The notes under the pieces were generated by a model. The model was not told the origin of the DNA and ran no database searches. It saw nothing but the letters and a program-made list of their open reading frames with translations. From positions 1 to 64,000 of the forward strand of contig JBFXAF010000001.1 of the NCBI GenBank assembly GCA_050184585.1: a DNA stretch of 64,000 nucleotides, in the 5' to 3' direction. A program made the translations under genes and the position numbers. This stretch comes from JBFXAF01 sp050184585. Lineage in GTDB: Bacteria; Pseudomonadota; Alphaproteobacteria; Rhizobiales; Rhizobiaceae. Positions 16,482-24,275 of the stretch are shown one piece after another (the stretch's first letter is position 1; each line of letters starts with the position of its first letter).

Positions 16482-17501
16482 ATGCGTGTCTACTACGATC
16501 GCGACGCCGATCTGAACCTCATCAAGGGCAAGAAGGTCGCCATCATCGGCTACGGGTCGCAGGGCAGGGCGCACGCGCTCAACCTGAAGGAATCCGGTGT
16601 CAAGGATATCGCGGTCGGCCTCAAGGCCGGCTCGGCGACAGCCAAGAAAGTGGAAGCCGACGGGCTGAAGGTGATGACCGTCGCCGATGCCGCGAAATGG
16701 GCCGACCTGATGATGATGGCCACGCCTGACGAGTTGCAGGCCGACATCTACAAGAACGAGATCGCCCCGAATATCCGCGATGGCGCGGCAATCGCCTTCG
16801 CGCATGGACTCAACGTGCATTTCGGCCTGATCGAGCCGAAGTCGACCGTCGACGTGCTGATGGTCGCGCCGAAGGGGCCCGGACATACGGTGCGCGGCGA
16901 ATATCAGAAGGGCGGCGGCGTGCCGTGCCTGGTCGCCGTGCATCATGACGCATCGGGCAACGCGCTCGACCTCGGGCTGTCCTACGCCTGCGGTGTCGGC
17001 GGCGGTCGTTCGGGCATCATCGAGACGAACTTCAAGGAAGAATGCGAGACCGACCTGTTCGGCGAGCAGGTGGTGCTGTGCGGCGGTCTGGTCGAACTTA
17101 TCCGTGCCGGGTTCGAGACGCTCGTCGAGGGCGGCTATGCGCCCGAGATGGCTTACTTCGAGTGCCTGCACGAGGTGAAGCTGATCGTCGACCTGATCTA
17201 CGAAGGCGGCATCGCCAACATGAACTACTCGATCTCCAACACCGCCGAGTGGGGCGAGTACGTGTCCGGCCCTCGCATCATCACCGCCGAGACGAAGGCA
17301 GAGATGAAGCGCATCCTCAAGGACATCCAGACGGGCAAGTTTACGTCCGAGTGGATGCAGGAATACCGGTCCGGAATGGCTCGCTTCAAGGGCATCCGCC
17401 GTTCGAACGACGCCCATCAGATCGAGGAGGTGGGCGAGAAGCTGCGTGCGATGATGCCGTGGATCGCCAAGAACAAGCTGGTCGACAAGGCGAGGAACTG
17501 A
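16482..17501 (+). CDS. ilvC: Ketol-acid reductoisomerase (class I)
   Basis: A 339-aa enzyme for the second step of branched-chain amino acid synthesis: Mg-dependent alkyl migration and NADPH reduction of acetolactate or acetohydroxybutyrate. The N-terminal Rossmann domain has A-I-I-G-Y-G-S-Q-G-R-A-H. The C-terminal knotted domain has the metal ligands in E-T-N-F-K-E-E-C-E-T-D-L-F-G-E-Q and S-I-S-N-T-A-E-W-G. Length matches class I. The purine-rich AAGGGAAGGG sits 5-14 nt before ATG 16482. It belongs functionally with ilvI and ilvH 12-15 kb upstream. No leader peptide of its own is visible. Confidence 0.97.
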   Translation: MRVYYDRDADLNLIKGKKVAIIGYGSQGRAHALNLKESGVKDIAVGLKAGSATAKKVEADGLKVMTVADAAKWADLMMMATPDELQADIYKNEIAPNIRDGAAIAFAHGLNVHFGLIEPKSTVDVLMVAPKGPGHTVRGEYQKGGGVPCLVAVHHDASGNALDLGLSYACGVGGGRSGIIETNFKEECETDLFGEQVVLCGGLVELIRAGFETLVEGGYAPEMAYFECLHEVKLIVDLIYEGGIANMNYSISNTAEWGEYVSGPRIITAETKAEMKRILKDIQTGKFTSEWMQEYRSGMARFKGIRRSNDAHQIEEVGEKLRAMMPWIAKNKLVDKARN

Positions 17502-17655
17502 AGAGCGACCAGGGTTCTCCGCTCGGGCGTCCTCGGCCTTGCGCCGTGGACGCGCGAGTGATCGAACATTGGCAAGGTGGCCCCAAACGGGGAACCGAGA
17601 CGGGCCGGGGTCTCGCAAAAAGAGCAATTCCGTCCCAAATAGGCACAATTCTGCC

Positions 17656-17671
17656 TGGCACGGGAATCGCA
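17656..17671 (+). promoter_or_regulatory. Sigma54 (RpoN)-type promoter candidate for the PilZ gene
   Basis: TGGCACG, GGAA, TCGCA agrees with the sigma54 consensus TGGCACG-N4-TTGCW at 15 of 16 counted positions (N4 scored as free); only T13 is C. The -24 GG and -12 GC are correctly spaced. It lies 33 nt upstream of the PilZ gene's start, with GGAGG in between. Confidence 0.5.
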
Positions 17672-17703
17672 TCGCGACCTCGACAAGTCCTATGGAGGCC
17701 GAA

Positions 17704-17982
17704 ATGCCAAGCATTGAGGAGAAGTTCGTCCCGGTCCAGGCCGACGACCGGCGAGGCGTGCACCGCCAGCGCGTGTTCAAGGGCGCCAGGCTGTCGTTCA
17801 ACAAAGGCTACGGCGCGCTCGAGTGCGTTATGCGCGATCTGACGCGAAGCGGTGCACGGCTGTCTTTCGGCGAGACGTCGGCGGTGCCGCAGGAGTTCAA
17901 TCTGCTTGTCGGTGACGACGCTGTTCGGCAGGCGCTGGTTCGGTGGAGGACGCTTACCCAAGTCGGCGTCGAGTTCAGGTAG
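17704..17982 (+). CDS. PilZ-domain protein (c-di-GMP receptor candidate)
   Basis: A 92-aa single-domain protein. The c-di-GMP contact motif RxxxR is present as R17-G-V-H-R21 and the second motif as D45-L-T-R-S-G50, at the family spacing. The rest is a short beta barrel ending in W-R-T-L-T-Q-V-G-V-E-F. ATG 17704 is selected because GGAGG at 17694-17698 stands five bases before it; the earlier in-frame ATG at 17692 lies in that ribosome binding site. A sigma54-like promoter precedes it. Such small PilZ proteins typically act as adaptors for motility, polysaccharide or surface attachment. Confidence 0.88.
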   Translation: MPSIEEKFVPVQADDRRGVHRQRVFKGARLSFNKGYGALECVMRDLTRSGARLSFGETSAVPQEFNLLVGDDAVRQALVRWRTLTQVGVEFR

Positions 17983-18012
17983 TCAACGCCCGCGGCGAAT
18001 GCGCATCGCGCC

Positions 18013-18315
18013 TCACCAGTAGCGGATTCCCGCACCCCAATGCGCGCGCGGTCGGTGATGGCGCTTGTAGTATCGCCTCACCGGGCGTGGATTGTAGTAG
18101 CGGTCGTGGTAATAGCGCTGCGGCGCGCCGAAGCGGAGTACGACTCGCGGGCCGTGATGGCGCTTGTAGTAGCGCTTCTTGACCGCGGGTTTTCCGCAGA
18201 CAATGCCGCCCGCATAGTGGACGCAAGCTGCGCTGGCGGCGCCAATGCCTGCGAAAGCCGTACCTCCCATAGCCATAGCGCCAACGATGGCCATCCTGAT
18301 CAGTGCCGTCCTCAT
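18013..18315 (-). CDS. Small secreted Tyr/His/Arg-rich protein, function unknown
   Basis: 100 aa: an N-terminal signal peptide (about residues 1-28, ending A-S-A-A), then a mature part with two Cys and repeated R-Y-Y-K-R-H-H units, rich in Tyr, His and Arg, ending G-A-G-I-R-Y-W. The mature part is strongly basic. It is probably exported to the periplasm or cell surface. It resembles the linker region of its BA14K-like neighbour and shares with it TGAAC repeats spaced by 11 bp in the upstream region (18393-18419). I recognise no enzymatic domain. Confidence 0.75.
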   Translation of the reverse strand: MRTALIRMAIVGAMAMGGTAFAGIGAASAACVHYAGGIVCGKPAVKKRYYKRHHGPRVVLRFGAPQRYYHDRYYNPRPVRRYYKRHHRPRAHWGAGIRYW

Positions 18316-18392
18316 CCTGGTCTCTCCTGTCCCGAGAGGAAAACCGCCAAGCCCGTCTCATGCCGCCGATCGAGACGTTAGGGAAAGCTGGG

Positions 18393-18419
18393 TGAACGTC
18401 GGATGAACGCGCGATGAAC
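18393..18419 (-). promoter_or_regulatory. Three 11-bp-spaced direct repeats (GTTCA) upstream of the small secreted protein
   Basis: On the + strand TGAAC occurs at 18393-18397, 18404-18408 and 18415-18419, exactly 11 bp apart; read toward the gene this is GTTCATC, GTTCATC, GTTCACC. One-turn direct repeats are the usual target of OmpR/PhoB-type response regulators. The array is 78-104 bp upstream of the start codon. Confidence 0.55.
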
Positions 18420-18481
18420 ACCCGCCAAGAACGAAACCGGCGCCACGAGGCGCCGGCAGACAGGACGACGTTGCTGGTTCG

Positions 18482-18973
18482 TCAGCTGTAAGGCGACACG
18501 CATTGACGACGCGTGTTCTTCGTCGGCTTGAACGTATTGTCGGAGACCCGGTACGTACGGTAGCGCTTGGCGCACCAGTCGACGTGCGCTGCCGACATCT
18601 CGACCCGGTAAACCGGCTCATCCTCATAGTAGTAGTCGTCGCTGTAGTAGCGAGGACGCGGAGCGTAGTACGGCACGTGGCGATCGACGTAGCCGCCATA
18701 ATAACCCGCGCCCCAGCCGACATTCGGGCGGTAATGGCGGGCAGCGCGGCGATGATGGCGACGTTCGCCGACATAGCCCGGATTATAGGAGCGCACCGGC
18801 GGCGTGTAGGCCGGAGGCGCGTAGGTCGGAACGCCGCCTATGCTGCCTACGCCGGTGCCGAAACAGTTCTGCGCACTGGGGTCGCACTGGGCAGCCGCGG
18901 GAGACAACCCGCCAAGGGCTGCGCCAACGACCACGCCGCCGAAAACGATGACGCCTCCGAGCAACTTCTTCAT
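18482..18973 (-). CDS. BA14K-family secreted protein
   Basis: 163 aa. The signal peptide is M-K-K-L-L-G-G-V-I-V-F-G-G-V-V-V-G, cleaved near A-A-A-Q-C. A Pro/Tyr/Arg/His-rich linker follows. The C-terminal BA14K motif is H-V-D-W-C-A-K-R-Y-R-T-Y-R, then D-N-T-F and a final R-R-Q-C. BA14K proteins are small, often immunoreactive Rhizobiales cell-envelope proteins described as lectin-like in Brucella. The two Cys of the motif probably form a disulfide. It lies in tandem with another small secreted Tyr-rich protein gene. The same 11-bp direct repeat occurs upstream (19042-19057). Confidence 0.85.
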   Translation of the reverse strand: MKKLLGGVIVFGGVVVGAALGGLSPAAAQCDPSAQNCFGTGVGSIGGVPTYAPPAYTPPVRSYNPGYVGERRHHRRAARHYRPNVGWGAGYYGGYVDRHVPYYAPRPRYYSDDYYYEDEPVYRVEMSAAHVDWCAKRYRTYRVSDNTFKPTKNTRRQCVSPYS

Positions 18974-19041
18974 ATCATTTCTCCTCGTCCCGTATCACGG
19001 GTGCCGCACACTCGCCCATCAGGACACTATTAACCGTTTCA

Positions 19042-19057
19042 TGAACGCGGAATGAAC
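19042..19057 (-). promoter_or_regulatory. Two 11-bp-spaced direct repeats (GTTCAT) upstream of the BA14K gene
   Basis: TGAAC at 19042-19046 and 19053-19057 on the + strand (GTTCAT read toward the gene), exactly 11 bp apart, 69-84 bp upstream of the start codon. The same motif and spacing precede the neighbouring small secreted gene. A TTAACC lies next to it at 19030-19035. Confidence 0.5.
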
Positions 19058-19115
19058 GGTTGCGGTTCCCCGACCTTGCGTTGCATTCCTGCGTCCGGCG
19101 ATGCACACCAGCCGT

Positions 19116-20228
19116 ATGTCGCTTCGGATCGCCACGTTCAATGTCGAAAACCTGATGAATCGTTTCGATTTCTCGGGTTTCCGCAACCAGCTCAATCAGG
19201 ATCGCGCGCTGGCGCTCTACGAGATCAGAAGCGAGGCCGAGTACCGCCAGCTCGAGCAGGCACGCGCCGTCGCCCATACCGACGACACACGGCAGCTCAC
19301 CGCGCTCGCCATCGCCACAAGCCGTGCCGACATCGTTTGCCTGCAGGAGGTCGACAATCTCGAAGCGCTGAAGGCGTTCGAGTACGGCTACCTCTTCAAG
19401 ATGGTGGGGGAGGGTTACCGCAACAAATACACATCGACGGGCAATGACAGTCGCGGCATCGACGTTGCCGTGATGATGCGCGACGAAACGGCCCACGGCC
19501 AGAAGATCGAGTTCGTGCGCATGACCAGCCACGCGCACCTCACCTATGCGGACCTCGACCTCCATACACCAGACCTAGAGGCGCTTGGCGAGAAGCCGCA
19601 CGAGCGCATCTTCAGGCGCGATTGCCTGGAGATCGATGTCACCGTGGGCGGCGAGCCGCTGACGATCTACTCCGTGCATTTCAAGTCCATGGGCTCGCCG
19701 CGAAACGGGCTCGACGGCCGCGCTGCGACGATGCCGGTCCGCATCGCTGAAGCGTCCGCTGTCAGGCGCATCATCGAGGAGCGTTTCGGCAAGGATTTCG
19801 CCGGCTCGAAGCGGTGGGTCGTCTGTGGGGACCTCAACGACTATCGCGAGAGGATCGTGATCTCCGGCGACGCGTTTGGCGGATTCGATTTCGAGTCCCG
19901 CCGTGAAACGGTCTCCTGCGTCGACGTGTTGACCGCCGACGGGTTCGCCGAGAACGTCGTCGAGCGCCTGCCACCGATGGAGCGGTGGACCCTCTACCAT
20001 ACGCGGGGGCCGAAGGAGCGGCATCTGTGCCAGCTCGACTACATTCTGCTTTCGCCTCAACTGGCGCGAACGAACGGGCGGACCGTCCCCGAGATCATCC
20101 GCAACGGACAGCCATGGCGCACACCTATCCCGCCAGGTCAGACGGTCGAGAGATTTCCTCGGATCGGCTGGGACCGACCGAAGGCGTCGGACCATTGTCC
20201 GGTCGCGATCACACTCGACCTGGTCTAG
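19116..20228 (+). CDS. Endonuclease/exonuclease/phosphatase (EEP) family hydrolase
   Basis: 370 aa of the DNase I / exonuclease III fold. Motifs in order: R-I-A-T-F-N-V-E-N-L (Asn ligand), C-L-Q-E-V-D-N (metal-binding Glu), I-Y-S-V-H-F-K-S (catalytic His region), V-V-C-G-D-L-N-D (Asp/Asn pair) and K-A-S-D-H-C-P-V (terminal Asp-His). All metal and catalytic positions look intact, so it is an active Mg-dependent phosphodiesterase or nuclease. No signal peptide is evident, so it is probably cytosolic. Start ATG 19116 fits the first strand; ATG 19101 is also in frame. A Nudix gene follows within 5 nt. Confidence 0.88.
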   Translation: MSLRIATFNVENLMNRFDFSGFRNQLNQDRALALYEIRSEAEYRQLEQARAVAHTDDTRQLTALAIATSRADIVCLQEVDNLEALKAFEYGYLFKMVGEGYRNKYTSTGNDSRGIDVAVMMRDETAHGQKIEFVRMTSHAHLTYADLDLHTPDLEALGEKPHERIFRRDCLEIDVTVGGEPLTIYSVHFKSMGSPRNGLDGRAATMPVRIAEASAVRRIIEERFGKDFAGSKRWVVCGDLNDYRERIVISGDAFGGFDFESRRETVSCVDVLTADGFAENVVERLPPMERWTLYHTRGPKERHLCQLDYILLSPQLARTNGRTVPEIIRNGQPWRTPIPPGQTVERFPRIGWDRPKASDHCPVAITLDLV

Positions 20229-20233
20229 CTGTG

Positions 20234-20944
20234 ATGATCGACCTTCCAAGGAACCTCTTGGTGGAAATCGATCGCGTCGCAATCGCGCTCGATCCCGAAC
20301 CTCACCCTTTCGAGGCCATGAATCTTGCGTCCATCGAGAGCAATTGGGAGAAGGAAAAAGAAGCGAAACCAGCGCTTTACGACGGGATGATGATGCTTCA
20401 TTCGGAGCTTCGCCTCGAAGGAGCGTCGCTGGTTGGACGCTGCCATGCGGTCCGATATGCAACGCTCATGTGGTGGCGACGAAAGCGGCCCGTCGCCGAC
20501 GCTGAACATGCATTCGCGCACGCGGCGCTGGTCTCCTCCGACAACGCGCTGGTCGCCATCCGGATGGCTTCACACACAGCCGCCGCTGGGCGCGTCTACT
20601 TCGCATCAGGCTCGTTCGAGCCGCCGGATTTTCGGGACGGCGCCGTAGACGTGTTGGCCAACATGGTGCGGGAGGTGGGTGAGGAAACCGGCCTCGATTT
20701 GCGGACGGCGCGGCCTGGACGGCGCTATGCGCTGCATGCGGGCGCACATGGAACAGCGATCTACCGGTGTTTCCGTTTCGATCGGACCGCGGTCGAACTG
20801 GCCTCAGACATCGCCGCGTTCGTGGCCACGGAAAAAGAACCCGAGATCGAGGGTCCCGTGGTGATCCGGAGCGCTTCCGACAGACCGGCCGGCCTATCAC
20901 CGCATATGCTTCCTTTCATGGAATGGCATTTCGCCAGAGAATAG
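20234..20944 (+). CDS. Nudix-fold hydrolase
   Basis: A 236-aa protein whose middle carries R-E-V-G-E-E-T-G-L, the core of the Nudix box. The preceding part reads G-S-F-E-P-P-D-F-R-D-G, so the canonical upstream Gly and Glu positions are altered while the catalytic Glu pair is kept. It probably hydrolyses a nucleoside-diphosphate-linked compound. ATG 20234, with GTG 20231 as an alternative, begins 5 nt after the EEP gene, implying one transcript. The N-terminal 100 residues have no recognised motif. The substrate is unknown. Confidence 0.78.
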   Translation: MIDLPRNLLVEIDRVAIALDPEPHPFEAMNLASIESNWEKEKEAKPALYDGMMMLHSELRLEGASLVGRCHAVRYATLMWWRRKRPVADAEHAFAHAALVSSDNALVAIRMASHTAAAGRVYFASGSFEPPDFRDGAVDVLANMVREVGEETGLDLRTARPGRRYALHAGAHGTAIYRCFRFDRTAVELASDIAAFVATEKEPEIEGPVVIRSASDRPAGLSPHMLPFMEWHFARE

Positions 20945-20958
20945 CAGCGCGTCCGACC

Positions 20959-22170
20959 CTATTCATGACGAAGCGCGTCGATGGGGTCGAGGCGTGCGCC
21001 ACGAAGCGCCGGGAAGAAGCCAAAGACCATCCCGATAGCCGCCGAGAAACCGACCGCAAGGAGGACGACCGACAGGCTTGGGGCGAACGGGATAGCCAGA
21101 GAGTAACTCGCCGTTCCGGCAAGCAACAGGCCGATGACGATGCCGATCAACCCGCCGAGCAGGGACAGCACGGTCGCCTCGACGAGGAACTGGACGAGGA
21201 TGTGTCGCTCGTGGGCGCCGATGGCAAGACGGATGCCGATCTCGCGGGTGCGCTCGGTCACCGAGACCAGCATGATGTTCATGATCCCGATGCCGCCGAC
21301 AAGGAGGCTGACGGCGGCAAGCGCGCCGAGCATTCCGGTCATCACGGTGGTCGCGCTCGCCATCGTGTCGGCGATCTGCGTCATGTCGCGCACCGAGAAG
21401 TCATCGTCGCCGTCAGGCGGGATGCGGCGAGCATCGCGCAGAGCGTTCTCGATGCGCTCCTGCACCAGCGCGGTCGGCACCCCGTCCTCGGCCGCGACAT
21501 AAATGTTGTCGACGTCACGGTTTCCGGCGATGCGCCGCTGGAAGGTCGACAGAGGCATCAGCACCACGTTGTCCTGGTCCTGGCCAAAGCCCGAGTAACC
21601 CTTGGGCTCCAGCAGCCCAATGACACGGCAGCTCATCTTGCCTACCCGCACCAGCGTCCCTTCCGGATCGCCGGCGCCGAAGAACTGCTGGCGCACCGTC
21701 TCGCCAAGCAGGCAGACGTTGGCGCCTCCGCGGGCCTCGGATTCGTTGTAGGGGCGGCCGGACACAACCTTCCAGTCGCGGGCGTCGAAGAAGCCGGTGT
21801 CCGCGCCGGTGACCTGTGCTGGCAGGCTCTCGGTGCCGAAGACGACACGCACGGTCTTCTGCGACGTGCCGGAGACCGCGCGAGCGCCGGTCAGGTTCCT
21901 CTGGAGCGCGGCGATGTCGCTGTCTCCCAGTTCCCTGACCGCGCGCGAGGGGGCGCTGCCTGGAACCGGAGGACGGCCAGCGCGAACGACGAGCAGGTTC
22001 GAGCCCAGCTTCGAGATGTCGTTCTTCACCTTCTCCGTGGTTCCGGATCCGATGGTGATCATGGCGATAACGGCAGCGACGCCGATGACGATGCCGAGCA
22101 GTGTCAGGATCGATCTGAGCAGGTTGCGTCGGACCGAACGCAGCGCCAGCCAAATTGTCTCGATCAACAT
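20959..22170 (-). CDS. MacB-type ABC exporter permease
   Basis: 403 aa. One N-terminal membrane helix (L-L-R-S-I-L-T-L-L-G-I-V-I-G-V-A-A-V-I) is followed by a periplasmic MacB_PCD domain of about 200 residues. The C-terminal FtsX-like three-helix unit has V-T-E-R-T-R-E-I-G-I-R-L-A-I-G-A between its helices. It ends P-I-D-A-L-R-H-E as MacB permeases do. Unlike E. coli MacB, the ATPase is on a separate gene, whose start codon overlaps. With the ATPase and the HlyD-type adaptor it forms a tripartite mechanotransmission exporter of peptides, macrolides or lipids; an outer-membrane TolC partner is not in the window. Confidence 0.92.
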   Translation of the reverse strand: MLIETIWLALRSVRRNLLRSILTLLGIVIGVAAVIAMITIGSGTTEKVKNDISKLGSNLLVVRAGRPPVPGSAPSRAVRELGDSDIAALQRNLTGARAVSGTSQKTVRVVFGTESLPAQVTGADTGFFDARDWKVVSGRPYNESEARGGANVCLLGETVRQQFFGAGDPEGTLVRVGKMSCRVIGLLEPKGYSGFGQDQDNVVLMPLSTFQRRIAGNRDVDNIYVAAEDGVPTALVQERIENALRDARRIPPDGDDDFSVRDMTQIADTMASATTVMTGMLGALAAVSLLVGGIGIMNIMLVSVTERTREIGIRLAIGAHERHILVQFLVEATVLSLLGGLIGIVIGLLLAGTASYSLAIPFAPSLSVVLLAVGFSAAIGMVFGFFPALRGARLDPIDALRHE

Positions 22171-22877
22171 CCCTCGACGAGCTCCGGCCGGACGATGTCC
22201 GACTCGACGTTGCCGTCGAGGAAGCCGACGGTCCGCTGTGCATAGGCTGCGATGTCCGCCTCGTGTGTGACCATGACGACAGTCAGACCGGACTCCTCGT
22301 TGAGCCCGACGAGCAGATCCATGATTTCGTGGCTCCGAGCCGTATCGAGGTTTCCGGTTGGCTCGTCGGCCACGAGCAAGGTCGGCCGGGTCACGATTGC
22401 CCGTGCGATCGCCACGCGCTGCTGCTGGCCGCCGGAAAGTTCGGCAGGCGTGTGGTTCTCGCGGCCGGAAAGGCCGACCTGTTCAAGCGCCTCCAATGCC
22501 CGCTCGCGGCGTTCGGACGCGCCGACCCCGCGATAAATCAGCGGCAGTTCGACATTCTCCGCCGCGGTCGTCCGCGCCAGCAGATTGTACCCCTGGAACA
22601 CGAAGCCGATGTAGAGGTTGCGCAGGGTCGCGCGTCGACCGCGGTCAAGCCGCCCGGCATCGATGCCCTGGAAACCGTAGCGGCCGGTGGTCGGTGTATC
22701 GAGGCAGCCAATGATATTCATCGCAGTCGACTTGCCCGATCCCGACGGTCCCATGATCGCCACGAACTCGCCGCGACGGATCATGAGGTCCACTCCGGCA
22801 AGCGCATGCACGCGAGCCTCACCGTCGCCGTAGGTCTTCCAGACCTTCTCGAAGGTAATGAGTGCCGGTGCGGTCAC
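22164..22877 (-). CDS. MacB-type ABC exporter ATPase (LolD-like)
   Basis: 237 aa. Walker A is G-P-S-G-S-G-K-S-T, signature L-S-G-G-Q-Q-Q-R-V-A-I, Walker B L-L-V-A-D-E-P-T-G-N-L-D, and switch His in V-M-V-T-H-E. The A-D-E-P-T-G-N-L-D form is typical of the LolD/MacB/FtsE branch. The 7-nt overlap with the permease gene and the 4-nt overlap with the adaptor gene show tight translational coupling. Confidence 0.95.
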   Translation of the reverse strand: MTAPALITFEKVWKTYGDGEARVHALAGVDLMIRRGEFVAIMGPSGSGKSTAMNIIGCLDTPTTGRYGFQGIDAGRLDRGRRATLRNLYIGFVFQGYNLLARTTAAENVELPLIYRGVGASERRERALEALEQVGLSGRENHTPAELSGGQQQRVAIARAIVTRPTLLVADEPTGNLDTARSHEIMDLLVGLNEESGLTVVMVTHEADIAAYAQRTVGFLDGNVESDIVRPELVEGC

Positions 22878-24172
22878 GACCTGCCGCCTCCACCCGGCTG
22901 CGCGATGCCGACGATCACACGGTCGCCAATCTCGAGCCCGGACAGGATCTCGGTCATATCTCCATCGGTCGAGCCAGTCTGGACCTGCACAGGCTCCGGA
23001 CGCCCGGCTCGCAGCACATAGAGCGTCCGGGACCCATCGGAAGCGGTCGCCTGCGGCCGGCGATTGAAGACGCGCCCACGCGGCATGAACAGGCGCTCGA
23101 GGCTCCAGCCCTGGCTCTCTCGCAACACCGGCGGGCGGAAGCGGAATGCGGCCGCGGGCACGGTGACGACATCCTTCGCCTCGCGGGTGACGATCGAGAC
23201 TGTCGCGGTCATGCCAGGGCGCAGGAGGAGTTCCGGGTTGGCCACGTCGAGGCGTGCGTCATAGGTGACGACGCCTTCGGTTGCGATGGAAGCGAAGGCG
23301 ATATCACGGATCGACGCGTCGAATGTCCGTTCCGGGAAAGCATCGACGGTGAAGCGCGCGGACTGGCCGGCGGCAACGCCGCCTATATCCGCCTCGTCGA
23401 TCGCGGCGATCAGTTCCATCCGTTCGAGGTCGGCGGCGATGACGAAGAGCACGGGCGCCTGCATGGACGAGGCGACGGTCTGGCCGGGGTTCACGGCGCG
23501 GGTAAGCACGATGCCGTCGATCGGGGCATAGATGCGCGTCTTCGCGAGATCGGCCTCCTGCAGCTTCAGTTCGGCATCGGCGATGGCGAGGTTGGCTTCA
23601 GCGACCTCCAGGGCGCTTGCGGCGCGGTCGCGCACCGCGGTCGCCGTCTCCAGGGCCTGGGTCGTGGTCATGCCGCGCTCGGCGAGTTGCCTCGCGCGAC
23701 CGAGCGCCTGCTCGGCCTCGTTGAGCGTCGTACGCGCCTCGGTGACGCGGGCGCGGGCGGCGATGACCGACGCTTCGCCACGCTCGACCTGCGCGGCGAT
23801 ACGCGTCGTATCGAGTTCGGCCAGCACGTCGCCCTGGGCGACCCGCTGGTTCTCCTCCACTGAGACCGAGCGCACGACGCCCGAGAGTTCCGACGAGATA
23901 TCGACCTGGATGAGGGGCTGCAGCGTGCCTGTGGCCGAGACCTCGACGGTCAGGTCGCCACGCGCGGCGTCGACGGTCTGGAACGATACCGGCGTCCCAG
24001 CCGGCGACTGCCAGGAATAGATGCCATAGCCGGCCGCGACGAGCGTCAGAGCAACGACGAACCAAGGCCAGCGGCGGCGGCGCCTGGGCGCCTTGCCATC
24101 CTTGTCGAGCGCAAGCGCGGCCTCGATATCCGCAGTCTCCTGCGGACGGGTCCGGCGGACGATCTGGTCCAT
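22874..24172 (-). CDS. HlyD/MacA-type periplasmic adaptor (membrane fusion protein)
   Basis: 432 aa. Residues 1-35 are cytosolic and basic (R-R-R-R-R-W-P), followed by one membrane helix (F-V-V-A-L-T-L-V-A-A-G-Y-G). The periplasmic part has a biotinyl-lipoyl half (P-L-I-Q-V-D-I-S-S-E-L-S-G-V-V), a long coiled-coil hairpin of about 100 residues rich in Ala, Arg and Glu, a second lipoyl half (I-Y-A-P-I-D-G-I-V-L), a beta-barrel and a C-terminal membrane-proximal domain. This is the MacA layout. It is the first gene of the three-gene exporter operon and diverges from phzF. Confidence 0.92.
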   Translation of the reverse strand: MDQIVRRTRPQETADIEAALALDKDGKAPRRRRRWPWFVVALTLVAAGYGIYSWQSPAGTPVSFQTVDAARGDLTVEVSATGTLQPLIQVDISSELSGVVRSVSVEENQRVAQGDVLAELDTTRIAAQVERGEASVIAARARVTEARTTLNEAEQALGRARQLAERGMTTTQALETATAVRDRAASALEVAEANLAIADAELKLQEADLAKTRIYAPIDGIVLTRAVNPGQTVASSMQAPVLFVIAADLERMELIAAIDEADIGGVAAGQSARFTVDAFPERTFDASIRDIAFASIATEGVVTYDARLDVANPELLLRPGMTATVSIVTREAKDVVTVPAAAFRFRPPVLRESQGWSLERLFMPRGRVFNRRPQATASDGSRTLYVLRAGRPEPVQVQTGSTDGDMTEILSGLEIGDRVIVGIAQPGGGGRS

Positions 24173-24275
24173 GCGGACCTCCTTAAAGGCCCTATGTGAG
24201 TCCCTTCGACCCAGACATCATCCCTAAAGCCTCGGATTTCAAATTAAATCTCGGTCATATTTCGCCGGAGCACCC

